Below, one piece after another: positions 26,764-35,408 of a stretch of 64,000 nucleotides of DNA. Source of the stretch: Bifidobacterium reuteri DSM 23975 (GTDB lineage: Bacteria > Actinomycetota > Actinomycetes > Actinomycetales > Bifidobacteriaceae); contig NZ_JGZK01000004.1 in the NCBI RefSeq assembly GCF_000741695.1, forward strand, positions 62,001-126,000, given 5' to 3'. Position 1 is the stretch's first letter. Each line of letters opens with the position of its first letter. The notes below the pieces were generated by a model that ran no database searches, was not told the DNA's origin, and saw only the letters and a program-made list of their open reading frames with translations. Made by a program: the position numbers and the translations under genes.

Positions 26764-27762
26764 ATGCCCGAGCTTTCAGCCAACGCGCGTTGGCTCATGG
26801 ACAACCTCATCGACAACGACCGGCAGGCCCTGGCGGACATCGCACGACGCGGCGAGCAATACGCGGCCGCCGGCATGCCGCAGGACAACCGGCTGGACCA
26901 GGTCGCCCGCATGGTCGTCGATGACGCCATCCGACGCCACAACCAGGCATGGCCCGACGCCGCGATCGGCTTCCCCGCGCCGGACCTCGACCAGGCCTCC
27001 GACGAGATCGCCCAACGCATCCGCACGCAGGCCGCACGATCATGGAACACGCCCGACGCCATGCAGACGCCGACGCAATGGCAGCCCGAACATCCCGGGA
27101 ACACGCATACCCCGGCCCCGGAGCCAAAGCAGGACGGGACGGCCGTCGGCCGTCCCGGCGGCGAGCAGCCGACGCAACCCGCGGCCGGCGGAAGAACAAA
27201 GGAGATCTGGCCGCGCGTGAACTTCCCCAACAGCTACGTGCACCTGTACCGGATGACCTCCAAGGACGGGCGCACGTTCGACAAGATGCGCGTGGCGATA
27301 CCGCAAGGCACCAGCATCCGCGGCGTGGACCTGACCGGATGGCAGCTCGACCGCTTCCTGACCGACCATGCACGGGACGCCAAACTGAACGGGCGCGACG
27401 TGACCGTCAGCTTCAAACCCGGCGAACCGGTGGAACTGTGGCGCGGCAAAGGCGAACAACGCGAGACCATGCGCATCGACGACGCATGGCAGCTGTGCCG
27501 CGCCGTCAAAGCGCAACGCATGGCCTACGCGAGGCAACACGCCGAAAACAAACCGGTCACCGCCACCGGCACCCGAACCGGCGAGGAACCGCCAGCAGCA
27601 GCACCCGGCCCGGAGAACCCCGAACAGGCGGCCGCGCAATCCCAGACGGCCGGCAAGAGCCGGACGCTCGACGCCATCAAGGACAGGGCCAAACGCCGTG
27701 CACAGACACCATCCACCACGCCGGCAAGAACGCAGGCGCAAACACAGACAAGGAGCCGATGA
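26764..27762 (+). CDS. Hypothetical conjugative-element protein with shared C-terminal tail
   Basis: 332 residues, start behind AAAGGAG. The N-terminus is helical (ANARWLMDNLIDNDRQALAD), the middle low-complexity Pro/Gln-rich, and a second domain (VNFPNSYVHLYRMTSKDGRT, GVDLTGWQLDRFL) follows. The tail TLDAIKDRAKRR plus a basic end matches its neighbours. Its stop overlaps the ArdA start region. The family is not recognised. Confidence 0.75.
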   Translation: MPELSANARWLMDNLIDNDRQALADIARRGEQYAAAGMPQDNRLDQVARMVVDDAIRRHNQAWPDAAIGFPAPDLDQASDEIAQRIRTQAARSWNTPDAMQTPTQWQPEHPGNTHTPAPEPKQDGTAVGRPGGEQPTQPAAGGRTKEIWPRVNFPNSYVHLYRMTSKDGRTFDKMRVAIPQGTSIRGVDLTGWQLDRFLTDHARDAKLNGRDVTVSFKPGEPVELWRGKGEQRETMRIDDAWQLCRAVKAQRMAYARQHAENKPVTATGTRTGEEPPAAAPGPENPEQAAAQSQTAGKSRTLDAIKDRAKRRAQTPSTTPARTQAQTQTRSR

Positions 27763-29219
27763 TGGCGGAAGACGATCTGACGATCAACGTATGGGTAGGC
27801 AACCTCGGCCGATACAACGAGGGCACGCTCATCGGCGGATGGCTGCGCCTGCCCACGGACGAGCAGCGGATCGACCGGTTCCTCACCGAACAGGTCGGAC
27901 TGACGCTCGACGCGCAGCAAGCCTATGAGATCGGACGCCAAGGAGGCGTCGTCTACGAGGAATACGGCATCTTCGACCACGAATACACGGGACTGCTCGC
28001 CGCACTCGACTACCGGCCCGGCGAATACGAAGACATCCACGCCCTGAACACGCTCGCACAAGCCGCCCGGATCTTCACGCAAGACCAGCCCGAAGCATTG
28101 GAGGCGGTACGGCTGGCGGCCGACATGAACAGCGTGCACGACCCGATCGGACTGGCGAACCTGCTCGTCCAATCCGAGGACATCGAATACATGACCTACG
28201 ACCCGCCGCAAGGCATCACGCAGGAGAACACGCCCGACCTGGACGAGATGTACGGCTGGCATTGCGTCAACCAAAACGCCGAACTCGCGAAACTCCTTGA
28301 CGGACCATACGGCATGTACTTCGACGTGGCGAAATACGGGCGCGACGCCACCATCAACGACAACGTCACCCTCGCCGACCAGGGGTTCCTGCTCGACGCC
28401 ACCATCCCCGACACCAAACGGTATTCCGGTACGGAGCTCAAGCAGATCATCGACGCCTACACCGACAGCGAGCCCGGCCTCGACGCCACGATGCCGACGG
28501 TCTCCGATGCATTGCAGATGGTTGAACGCTGGGGAGACACGCACGACAACGTGATGCGATCGGACGACGCCACACGCATCACCGAACGCATCATGCGGGC
28601 CAACGACACCGATGACGAAACCCTGCGCCGACAGGTCCAAGGCCTCATCAAACCGGTGGCCGACCAGCTGGACGGCGACATGCCCTCAGGCTCTGCCACG
28701 TTCGCCAGACTCATCGCCGAACACGCAGCAGAACGCGCCAATCCCGACCAGATGCCGGCACGGGAACCGTTCCAGCTCGAATCACTGCTCGAACCCGGCG
28801 AACGCATCATGGAATACACGCTCTCCGGCACGGCGACGAACTGGGGGGCACCCGTCTACCAGTGCATCATGCCCACCGATTCCACCGACATCAGCGCAGG
28901 ATTGGAGGACACCCTCCAACGCATCATCGCCGACCGGACCGGACACGGCGACGCCGCCGCGATACTCGCCGAAACCATGGGCGCCAAGCCCGCCGGCGAA
29001 CTCGACCCCGCCGACGGCATCACCCCGATCGACCAGGGATACGCGCTGCCCGCACCCCTCACCTCCTTCAACCCCAAACCGGCGAAAGAGGAAGAGCCAA
29101 ACACGTCGAAAGGCAAGGACACGGTGCTCGACGGCATACGCCAACGGGCCAGCCAGCGCGCCGACGACCCCACAGCCCATCCATCCGCACCGGACCGGAC
29201 GAAGACCCGCAACCGATAA
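27762..29219 (+). CDS. ArdA-type antirestriction protein with long C-terminal extension
   Basis: 485 residues. The first 170 residues match ArdA: INVWVGNLGRYNEGTLIGGW, then YEEYGIFDHEYTGLLAAL, an acidic DNA-mimic fold that blocks type I restriction enzymes. ArdA is normally about 165-180 residues; this one carries 300 extra residues and ends with VLDGIRQRASQR and a basic tail. ATG at 27762 has AAGGAG six bases upstream; 27759 is an in-frame alternative. It would protect incoming DNA after transfer. Confidence 0.82.
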   Translation: MAEDDLTINVWVGNLGRYNEGTLIGGWLRLPTDEQRIDRFLTEQVGLTLDAQQAYEIGRQGGVVYEEYGIFDHEYTGLLAALDYRPGEYEDIHALNTLAQAARIFTQDQPEALEAVRLAADMNSVHDPIGLANLLVQSEDIEYMTYDPPQGITQENTPDLDEMYGWHCVNQNAELAKLLDGPYGMYFDVAKYGRDATINDNVTLADQGFLLDATIPDTKRYSGTELKQIIDAYTDSEPGLDATMPTVSDALQMVERWGDTHDNVMRSDDATRITERIMRANDTDDETLRRQVQGLIKPVADQLDGDMPSGSATFARLIAEHAAERANPDQMPAREPFQLESLLEPGERIMEYTLSGTATNWGAPVYQCIMPTDSTDISAGLEDTLQRIIADRTGHGDAAAILAETMGAKPAGELDPADGITPIDQGYALPAPLTSFNPKPAKEEEPNTSKGKDTVLDGIRQRASQRADDPTAHPSAPDRTKTRNR

Positions 29220-29237
29220 GCCGCCGAGGAGACCAGC

Positions 29238-29951
29238 ATGACCACCATGGACACCGCCTACCGGCAACTGCAGGACGAACTCAAACGCCTCGGCTACGAG
29301 CTGCGCATGGAAGGCTTCGGCATCCTCCAGCCCCAAGGCTCCTACGGGGACATCGAACCACCGTACCGGCTCGTCACCCTGCGCGAGATCCCCATCGAAC
29401 CGTTGCCCGAATGGTCGGCCGACGTGCACCCGCACGACATCACCTACCGGTTCGATGCCACGCGATACCAGCACGACCGCGACCAACGGGACACCGTTGA
29501 CGTGCGCGACTACGAAACATGGACGCGCACCGTATGCGACGAACAACACGTGCAGGGCCGCGTGCTCATCGACATGGACAAAACGGCGGAGGAACGCATC
29601 GCCGACCTCGCCACCGCAATCCACTACATCCAATCCGCGAACCCCGCATGCCGATCCTACCCGGTGGACCGCAAGACCCGACGCAACGAACTGCCCGACC
29701 GCACTCGCATCAGCCAGCCGATTGATGACTACCGGGACCCGTGGAGCATACGGGTCATGGCCGCACGGGAACAGGCCCTCGACACGCTCGCCTCCAAACA
29801 CGTTCGGGTGGCCAGAGCCCGCGCCGAATCCGACGCGCTCACCGGAGGCGGCCGTGACGCCCGCACCATCGGACGCGACGCCATCAACGCCGTCCAAGGC
29901 AAAGCCCCGAACATCGACAAACCCACCAGAAAACGCAGGCCAAGCCGATGA
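29238..29951 (+). CDS. Hypothetical conjugative-element protein
   Basis: 237 residues, start behind GAGGAG. It has no recognised domain; the sequence is hydrophilic with a basic end (PTRKRRPSR). It overlaps the next gene as ATGA (29948-29951), so it belongs to the same polycistron. Confidence 0.7.
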   Translation: MTTMDTAYRQLQDELKRLGYELRMEGFGILQPQGSYGDIEPPYRLVTLREIPIEPLPEWSADVHPHDITYRFDATRYQHDRDQRDTVDVRDYETWTRTVCDEQHVQGRVLIDMDKTAEERIADLATAIHYIQSANPACRSYPVDRKTRRNELPDRTRISQPIDDYRDPWSIRVMAAREQALDTLASKHVRVARARAESDALTGGGRDARTIGRDAINAVQGKAPNIDKPTRKRRPSR

Positions 29952-30256
29952 GCGACGCCCGATACCCGCAGGCCTATGCGCGCGGCATCCTCACCGATGA
30001 CGCCAGATTCCACACCGACGGCAACGGTAGGACGACGGCAACCCTGACCGTAAACGCCGGCACCATGGACGCGCCGCTCATCATCCGCGTGCACGCAGCC
30101 GGAGACCATGCGGCATACCTACGCGAACAGGGTGCGCTGCAGGGGCGACGGCTCATCGTCCACGGCATCATCCATGAGGAGGAAACCGCCGACGAAGCAT
30201 ACATCCTGGCCGACGAAATGGCCCTGCACACCAGCGTCAAGGACACGCTCCCGTGA
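29948..30256 (+). CDS. OB-fold, single-strand-binding-like protein
   Basis: 102 residues. The pattern ARGILTDDARFHTDGNGRTTATLTVNAG...IIRVHAAGDHA...LQGRRLIVHG resembles a short SSB-type OB fold. It overlaps both neighbours. It may coat transferred single-stranded DNA; this is inferred from fold resemblance and context. Confidence 0.6.
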   Translation: MSDARYPQAYARGILTDDARFHTDGNGRTTATLTVNAGTMDAPLIIRVHAAGDHAAYLREQGALQGRRLIVHGIIHEEETADEAYILADEMALHTSVKDTLP

Positions 30257-30687
30257 ACACGGCGCGAACGATCACCATCATCGGCGCAGATGAGAAAACC
30301 AACGGCGCTCCAATCACACACGAAATCCCCGCCACCTACGATACGGGAACACCTGTGGGACGCATCCTTGCCGCGATGTGCGACGGAGGCGACACCATCG
30401 AGAACCGCCAAGGCCTCACGCGCATCACCATCGCCGCCGACGCGGGAAACAGACAGCCGACGCCCGGGCACGATGAACTTTTGCCGGCGGACACCGCCGT
30501 CATGCAGCCTGCGGCCGACGATCCGCCATGGACCAGGGAACAAACGCTCACGAACATCCGCGTCCGCGCCGAACACCGCGTCAACAGCCGGATTGCGCAG
30601 CCGGCCGATGCCCCCGCAGGCGATGACATGCGACGAGCCATGACACAGCACCGCGGCGGCTTGGAAAGAGACAGGGGAAACCAATGA
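30253..30687 (+). CDS. Hypothetical conjugative-element protein with shared motif
   Basis: 144 residues, GTG start overlapping the preceding TGA (30253-30256). It contains TLTNIRVRAEHR, the same pattern found at the C-termini of three upstream proteins. Otherwise unrecognised. It overlaps the coupling-protein start as ATGA. Confidence 0.7.
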   Translation: MNTARTITIIGADEKTNGAPITHEIPATYDTGTPVGRILAAMCDGGDTIENRQGLTRITIAADAGNRQPTPGHDELLPADTAVMQPAADDPPWTREQTLTNIRVRAEHRVNSRIAQPADAPAGDDMRRAMTQHRGGLERDRGNQ

Positions 30688-32351
30688 AACGTCTGCAAGC
30701 CATACTGCCCGCGGCCATGGGACTGTTCACGCTGTTCTGGCTGGGCGACAAGATCGGCTACCAGATACGCGCCGACCTGGATGAAGGCATGAGCGTGATT
30801 GACCTGATGAACAGGTTCTGGCTCGACCTGTACCATCCATTCCACCTGTCCACGAACCATACCGACCTGCTGTGCGGACTCGCCGCAACGGGCGTCGGCC
30901 TGCTGATCTGGGCATACAAGTACACGGCACGCCTGAACCTGCGCAGCGGCGAGGAACACGGCTCCGCACACTGGGGCACCCCGAAGGACATCAAACCGTT
31001 CATCGACCCCGTGGAATCCCACAACATCCGATTCACCGCGACCGAACGGCTCTCCATAGACACACGACGCACCCTGCGCAACCTCAACGCGCTCCTGCTT
31101 GGCTCATCAGGCTCCGGCAAAACCCGCTACTACGTCAAACCCAACCTATTGTCCGTGGACATGAACTGGGCCGTCACCGACCCCAAAGGCGAACTCAAAC
31201 GCGATACGGAACACGCCATGCGCGACCGCGGCTATCAGGTCAACACGCTCGACCTCATCCACCTCGACCGATCCGACCGGTTCAACCCCATGCGCTACAT
31301 CGACTCCAAGGAACCCCAATCCGCGATCCTGCGCCTGACCGACAACCTCGTCACCAACGCCACCGGAGACCGCAAAACCGGAGACAGCTTCTGGCAGGAC
31401 GCCGAAAAAGCACTCCTATGCGCCCTCATCGCATGGACCTACTACACCGAAAGCAACCCCACCCTCAACCAAGTCACCGACACCCTCGACCGCATGGGAG
31501 CCAGCGAACAAGACGAAGACAAGGAATACATCATCGACGCGCTCTTCGCCGAAACCCAAACCGAAATCCACCGCATGCGCGAACATCCCGACGACTACGA
31601 CGCGGAAACCCGGAGAATGCTCGACGGGCTCGCGTTCGCATGCGCCCAATACAACACGTTCCTCAAAGGCGCCGGCGAAACCAAGAAAAGCATCATCATC
31701 ACCACCGGCGTCCACCTCGCACCCCTCCAAGTGCGCGAGGTACGCCGGATTCTCGACGGCGACGACATCCGGCTCGAAACCCTCGACCAAGGCAAACGCA
31801 TCATCTACCTCGAACTGCCCGACACCAATGCCACGTTCTCCTTCATCGCCAGCGTCTTCTACCAATGCCTCTTCGAAACGCTTGTACGCAAAGCCGACGC
31901 CCAACCCGACGGCGTGCTTGACCGCGACGTGCACTGCATGCTCGACGAATTCGCCAACATCGGCAAGATCCCCAACTTCGTAAGGCTCATCGCCACCATA
32001 CGAAGCCGACGCATCAGCTGCAGCATCATCCTTCAGACCGTCAGCCAAGGCAAAAGCCTCTATCGGGATGACTGGGAGACCATCGCCGGCAACTGCGACA
32101 GCCAGCTCTTCCTCGGCGGCAACGAACCCAGCACCACCAAATACATCAGCGACCGGCTCGGAGACCAAACCATCGACGTCATCGAAACCAGCGAAACCAA
32201 AGGCCTCAACGGCAGCTGGACACGCAGCACCCGCAAGAACGCGAGAAAACTCCTCACCCCGGACGAACTCGGGCGCATCCCCACTAGCCAGTGCATCTAC
32301 CTACTCAGAGGCATACCACCGTTCCTCAGCGAGAAGTTGTGTCATCTATAG
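30684..32351 (+). CDS. VirD4/TraG-type coupling protein (T4CP), probably 3'-truncated
   Basis: 555 residues. Two N-terminal membrane helices (AILPAAMGLFTLFWLGD, LLCGLAATGVGLLIW) are followed by Walker A LLGSSGSGKTRYYVKPN, PKGELKRDT, and Walker B VHCMLDEFANIGKIPNF with ATIRSRRISCSIILQ. It is the hexameric ATPase that recruits the relaxosome to the secretion channel. The normal frame ends abruptly at FLSEKL followed by three residues read from a palindrome (32334-32363). A likely continuation of its C-terminus lies at 33999-34172, past an AT-rich insert. Confidence 0.92.
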   Translation: MKRLQAILPAAMGLFTLFWLGDKIGYQIRADLDEGMSVIDLMNRFWLDLYHPFHLSTNHTDLLCGLAATGVGLLIWAYKYTARLNLRSGEEHGSAHWGTPKDIKPFIDPVESHNIRFTATERLSIDTRRTLRNLNALLLGSSGSGKTRYYVKPNLLSVDMNWAVTDPKGELKRDTEHAMRDRGYQVNTLDLIHLDRSDRFNPMRYIDSKEPQSAILRLTDNLVTNATGDRKTGDSFWQDAEKALLCALIAWTYYTESNPTLNQVTDTLDRMGASEQDEDKEYIIDALFAETQTEIHRMREHPDDYDAETRRMLDGLAFACAQYNTFLKGAGETKKSIIITTGVHLAPLQVREVRRILDGDDIRLETLDQGKRIIYLELPDTNATFSFIASVFYQCLFETLVRKADAQPDGVLDRDVHCMLDEFANIGKIPNFVRLIATIRSRRISCSIILQTVSQGKSLYRDDWETIAGNCDSQLFLGGNEPSTTKYISDRLGDQTIDVIETSETKGLNGSWTRSTRKNARKLLTPDELGRIPTSQCIYLLRGIPPFLSEKLCHL

Positions 32352-32363
32352 ATGACACAACTT
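32334..32363. repeat. TCATCT/AGATGA family hairpin, copy 4 (perfect 30-bp palindrome)
   Basis: AAGTTGTGTCATCT-AT-AGATGACACAACTT is fully self-complementary and contains the coupling-protein stop. AAGTTG at its left edge recurs at 33999, where GC-rich element sequence resumes. Confidence 0.85.
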
Positions 32364-32392
32364 GTATGTATCGGTCAGTCTCTTGAATATGC

Positions 32393-33530
32393 ATGAAATC
32401 ATGCATTAAATGCAAACAAAAAAAGATTATCCCGATATTGACGGTTCTCGCAGTGACGAGCTTGACGCTTCCTGCGAATGCATATGCGTATGGAAGCGAC
32501 AATGTGGAGATGCAAGAGATCCAGCAGACGCTTCATCAGTATTCGCAAGAACTATTAGCCGAATATCATTCGCCGCGTACGAGGTCCAAACTGAACATCC
32601 CACTTACCGCGGAGGAACAAGCCAAAGAGGGTCTTATCAGCAAGAATGTTGAAGTCGTACCGACAATTAGAAGCATTCAATCATCAAATGACGGAGAGTA
32701 TCTGATTGATGCAGATATGACCGTGAACGTGAGTCTGGACGCAGACTCGGATACTGTTATTTATGTTAATGGTAAGCGAACGGACCATCTTGACCAGAGT
32801 TGGACTTCTACGCATGTCATGGAGCTTGCCCATGTGGGAAGGCAGCGAGGGTATTCAATTATTAGCGACAAAGTGATTGATGAACAAGATTCACCGGAAT
32901 ATGCCGACGCATCGGATGAATTGCCGACCGAAGACAAAACACCTGCTTCTTTGGATGAAAATGGCGCATTAGAAAGTGAGGCACTCAATAAGGCTCAGAC
33001 ATATGCCTTCGGGGACAACTCCGTCGGAGTAAATTATATTAAGGCGATGAATTATGCCGATAAATGGACGAGTCCTGAAAATAAAGATAAAATGAATCCT
33101 GCGTATCCGTCTTTTGGCTCTAACTGTACAAATTTTGTCTCGCAGGCTCTTCATCAAGGCGGAATGACGCTGACGCGGCTATGGAATTACTCTACTGTAA
33201 TGCCGGATAAGCTGACAACACGCGCTTGGATGAATGCGGATAGCAATTATTCGTACATGAAGCATTATTCGCATAGTTATGACAGTTTGGATAATGTTTG
33301 GAAAGCATGGCAAGGCAGCATATTGTATGTCGATTGGACCTCAAATAATGAAATCGATCACGCTATGTTCGTTGTGGGTGTCGTCGTAAAAAAACGGCAA
33401 AGCCAATCCAGTCATAGATCAGAAGACGGAGAATCGTCATCAAATCACGTTGACGGAGTCGTTGCAGCATGCCCATGAACAAGGAAAAAATAATATGACC
33501 TGGTATGGGCTTCAATATCGTTATGACTGA
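32393..33530 (+). pseudogene. Secreted amidase-domain (Amidase_6) protein, frameshifted near its 3' end
   Basis: It has a signal peptide (KKIIPILTVLAVTSLTLPAN, ending ANAYA). A linker and a cysteine-His hydrolase domain follow: FGSNCTNFVSQALHQGG (Cys) and NEIDHAMFVVGV (His). After the His motif the frame hits an A7 run (about 33388-33394) and goes wrong, giving a stop at 33478. Dropping one A continues with NGKANPVIDQKTENRHQITL and ends MTWYGLQYRYD at 33530, which matches the family's C-terminus. AT-rich, unlike the conjugative genes around it. It might cleave peptidoglycan stem peptides or act as an exported toxin. Confidence 0.8.
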
Positions 33531-33550
33531 GAAAATGGACTCTGGCTGTC

Positions 33551-33922
33551 ATGAAGAGTAAAAGGTATTTTCAGATTATATCAGTCATTGCCCTGATATA
33601 TGTCTGCATGACGGGCGTACTGATGTTTCAGGTGTCCGCGGCATATTCTCAGTGGGAAGAAGACCAAGTTTTCTGGAATTTAGCGACTTTAGTCTCAGCA
33701 GAGACCGAAAAGGCGAATGCGCAAAAATTTGGATTAACTGAATTTGAAAGACCTGAACTTCCAGAATATGCAGATCCGTCTCATAAATACAGTATATTCG
33801 CATGGAAATTGCTGAAGGAGAAGAACGATATCATAGCGAGCGATGAGCTCATGAAGCAACAGACGGAATCTCATCTTGAATACGCGAACAGTGTTCTTAA
33901 TGAATACAATCGTCGCAATTGA
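33551..33922 (+). CDS. Small protein with N-terminal membrane anchor
   Basis: 123 residues. One hydrophobic segment (IISVIALIYVCMTGVLMFQ) and a charged extracytoplasmic domain with EFERPELPEYADPSHKYSI. AT-rich like the amidase gene 20 bases upstream and probably co-transcribed. It might be an immunity or partner protein, by position only. Confidence 0.65.
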   Translation: MKSKRYFQIISVIALIYVCMTGVLMFQVSAAYSQWEEDQVFWNLATLVSAETEKANAQKFGLTEFERPELPEYADPSHKYSIFAWKLLKEKNDIIASDELMKQQTESHLEYANSVLNEYNRRN

Positions 33923-33929
33923 TGAGATA

Positions 33930-33962
33930 AGGGCTATTCCATGAATTCTGTGGGATAGCCCT
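33930..33962 (+). terminator. Rho-independent terminator after the cargo genes
   Basis: AGGGCTATTCC (33930-33940) pairs with GGGATAGCCCT (33952-33962) and is followed by a T-rich run (TCTTTTTATTCTTT). Confidence 0.85.
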
Positions 33963-33998
33963 CGTCTTTTTATTCTTTAGAGTCTCTTTAATCTGGTC

Positions 33999-34172
33999 AA
34001 GTTGACCAGCCCGGCCGTGACTGCCAACGACAGATTGGTCGAATTCAACCGCAGGCTCCCTGATATGTTCGACATCGTCGAGACCGACTGGCCCGGAAAC
34101 TCGACGAATACCGCAGCGCCGTCTCCTAGCCATTCTTGCAAAGTGATGTTAACCCAGCTGGTCGGGAAATGA
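33999..34172 (+). pseudogene. Probable detached C-terminus of the coupling protein
   Basis: Starting at the second AAGTTG, GC-rich coding-like sequence reads KLTSPAVTANDRLVEFNRR, then PDMFDIVETDWPGNS, and ends at TGA 34170-34172. It is in the frame that would join directly to FLSEK-L of the coupling protein if 32340-34004 were removed. It has no start codon or ribosome site. That it belongs to the coupling protein is inferred from composition, frame and the AAGTTG repeat. Confidence 0.5.
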
Positions 34173-35387
34173 GGGGATTGCTGATTGCTCAGGCACCTCC
34201 CAAGTGGGATTGCCTTGCGTGACTGGCGAGGATAAACCTTCCGATGATGGTGCGGACTGTCGGTTCGATGATTGGGGATCCGATCCTGACTGTGTGAAAC
34301 CATCCGAATGGTCCGCATCAGATGTATCCTCGTTCTCTACAGTCGTCATGGAATCCCGGACGATTTGCATGACTTCGTTGAGGTCTTGGATGGTTCTGTC
34401 ATAGACATCAAGACTCTGGTGGTCGCGCGTCATGAGTCGTGCATGGGTGATCTGCTCATTGAGTCGTGTGCGGGTGTTGTCGTCTCTGACCTTGTTCTCG
34501 GATTCTTTGTAGAGCCTATCGGCGTCTTCAATGGTTTGACTCAGTACGTTCTGTGCGTTGTCGATCTGTTGTTGTTCGTGTGATGCCTTGACCGTGTCAA
34601 CTGTGTCATGCAGGTTCCTGATCTGGGTTCTGAGCTGGTTGTTCTCTCTCCCTATTTCTGCACGATTGCGATCGAGACGGTCGGCCGTCAGACTCGGATT
34701 GCAATTTTCTGTTGAGATTGATGGCTGATATTGCATGATTTTGGCGAGCAGTTCCAAAGACTTGGGATCCTGCACGTCTTTATCCTGGAGCTTCACATAT
34801 GGTTCCGCCTGTTTCAATGCCTTGTCCCATGCAATCCGCACTATGTCAGCTTGCTTGATTGCATGATTGCATGACGTGAGCGCCTCCTGATGGTCATAGT
34901 TCTTCTTCGCCATGACAAGGCCTGTGGTTAATCCCGTTGCGATGACCGAAGCGAGCATGATGCCGGCGATGCGGGTAAAAGGGATATGCCGATGGACGGC
35001 CACCTCATCCGCATTGTCAGCAGATAATTCCGCCAAGGGCGCATCATCCTCGACATGTTCTCCGTCCTCCATCGGCATGCCTACCGTCGTTCCCGTCCGC
35101 TTGCCGGGCTTGGAGGCGAGAGTGTTATTGCTCCTCGTATCGCAAGGCGGCTCATCGTCGATGATGGGTGTGATGGGCAGCAGCCGATGCTCGGGTTTCC
35201 TGTCGGGCAACGGTTCCGGTGGAGCCCCAGCGGTTTCAGGATCTGCAATGGCATGCGCAGCCCACTGGTCGAGTTCCGGCCATGTACCGGGATGATCGCA
35301 GATTTGCGCAAGGAGATCCCAGTTGCCGGAATCGCTCATAAGATCGGAAAGCTCGCAAGGATCAAGTTTGGGATTGATGCGGCGCAT
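34149..35387 (-). CDS. Membrane-anchored coiled-coil protein of the secretion operon
   Basis: 412 residues, start behind AAGGAAG. An N-terminal domain ([39 protein letters not shown]) looks like the variant leucine-rich repeat seen in actinobacterial proteins. It is followed by an acidic linker, one membrane helix near residue 140-160 ([20 protein letters not shown]) and a long helical region rich in Gln/Asp, then a Ser/Asp-rich tail. It is last in the minus-strand secretion operon. Role unknown. Confidence 0.75.
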   Translation of the reverse strand: MRRINPKLDPCELSDLMSDSGNWDLLAQICDHPGTWPELDQWAAHAIADPETAGAPPEPLPDRKPEHRLLPITPIIDDEPPCDTRSNNTLASKPGKRTGTTVGMPMEDGEHVEDDAPLAELSADNADEVAVHRHIPFTRIAGIMLASVIATGLTTGLVMAKKNYDHQEALTSCNHAIKQADIVRIAWDKALKQAEPYVKLQDKDVQDPKSLELLAKIMQYQPSISTENCNPSLTADRLDRNRAEIGRENNQLRTQIRNLHDTVDTVKASHEQQQIDNAQNVLSQTIEDADRLYKESENKVRDDNTRTRLNEQITHARLMTRDHQSLDVYDRTIQDLNEVMQIVRDSMTTVENEDTSDADHSDGFTQSGSDPQSSNRQSAPSSEGLSSPVTQGNPTWEVPEQSAIPSFPDQLG

Positions 35388-35408
35388 GCTTCCTTCTTTC
35401 CCTCGGGA

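Noticed and set aside
33897..34133. Minus-strand open frame over the coupling-protein remnant
   Set aside because: Runs through the cargo terminator and lacks a ribosome site; the plus-strand reading is more protein-like and in frame with the coupling protein.
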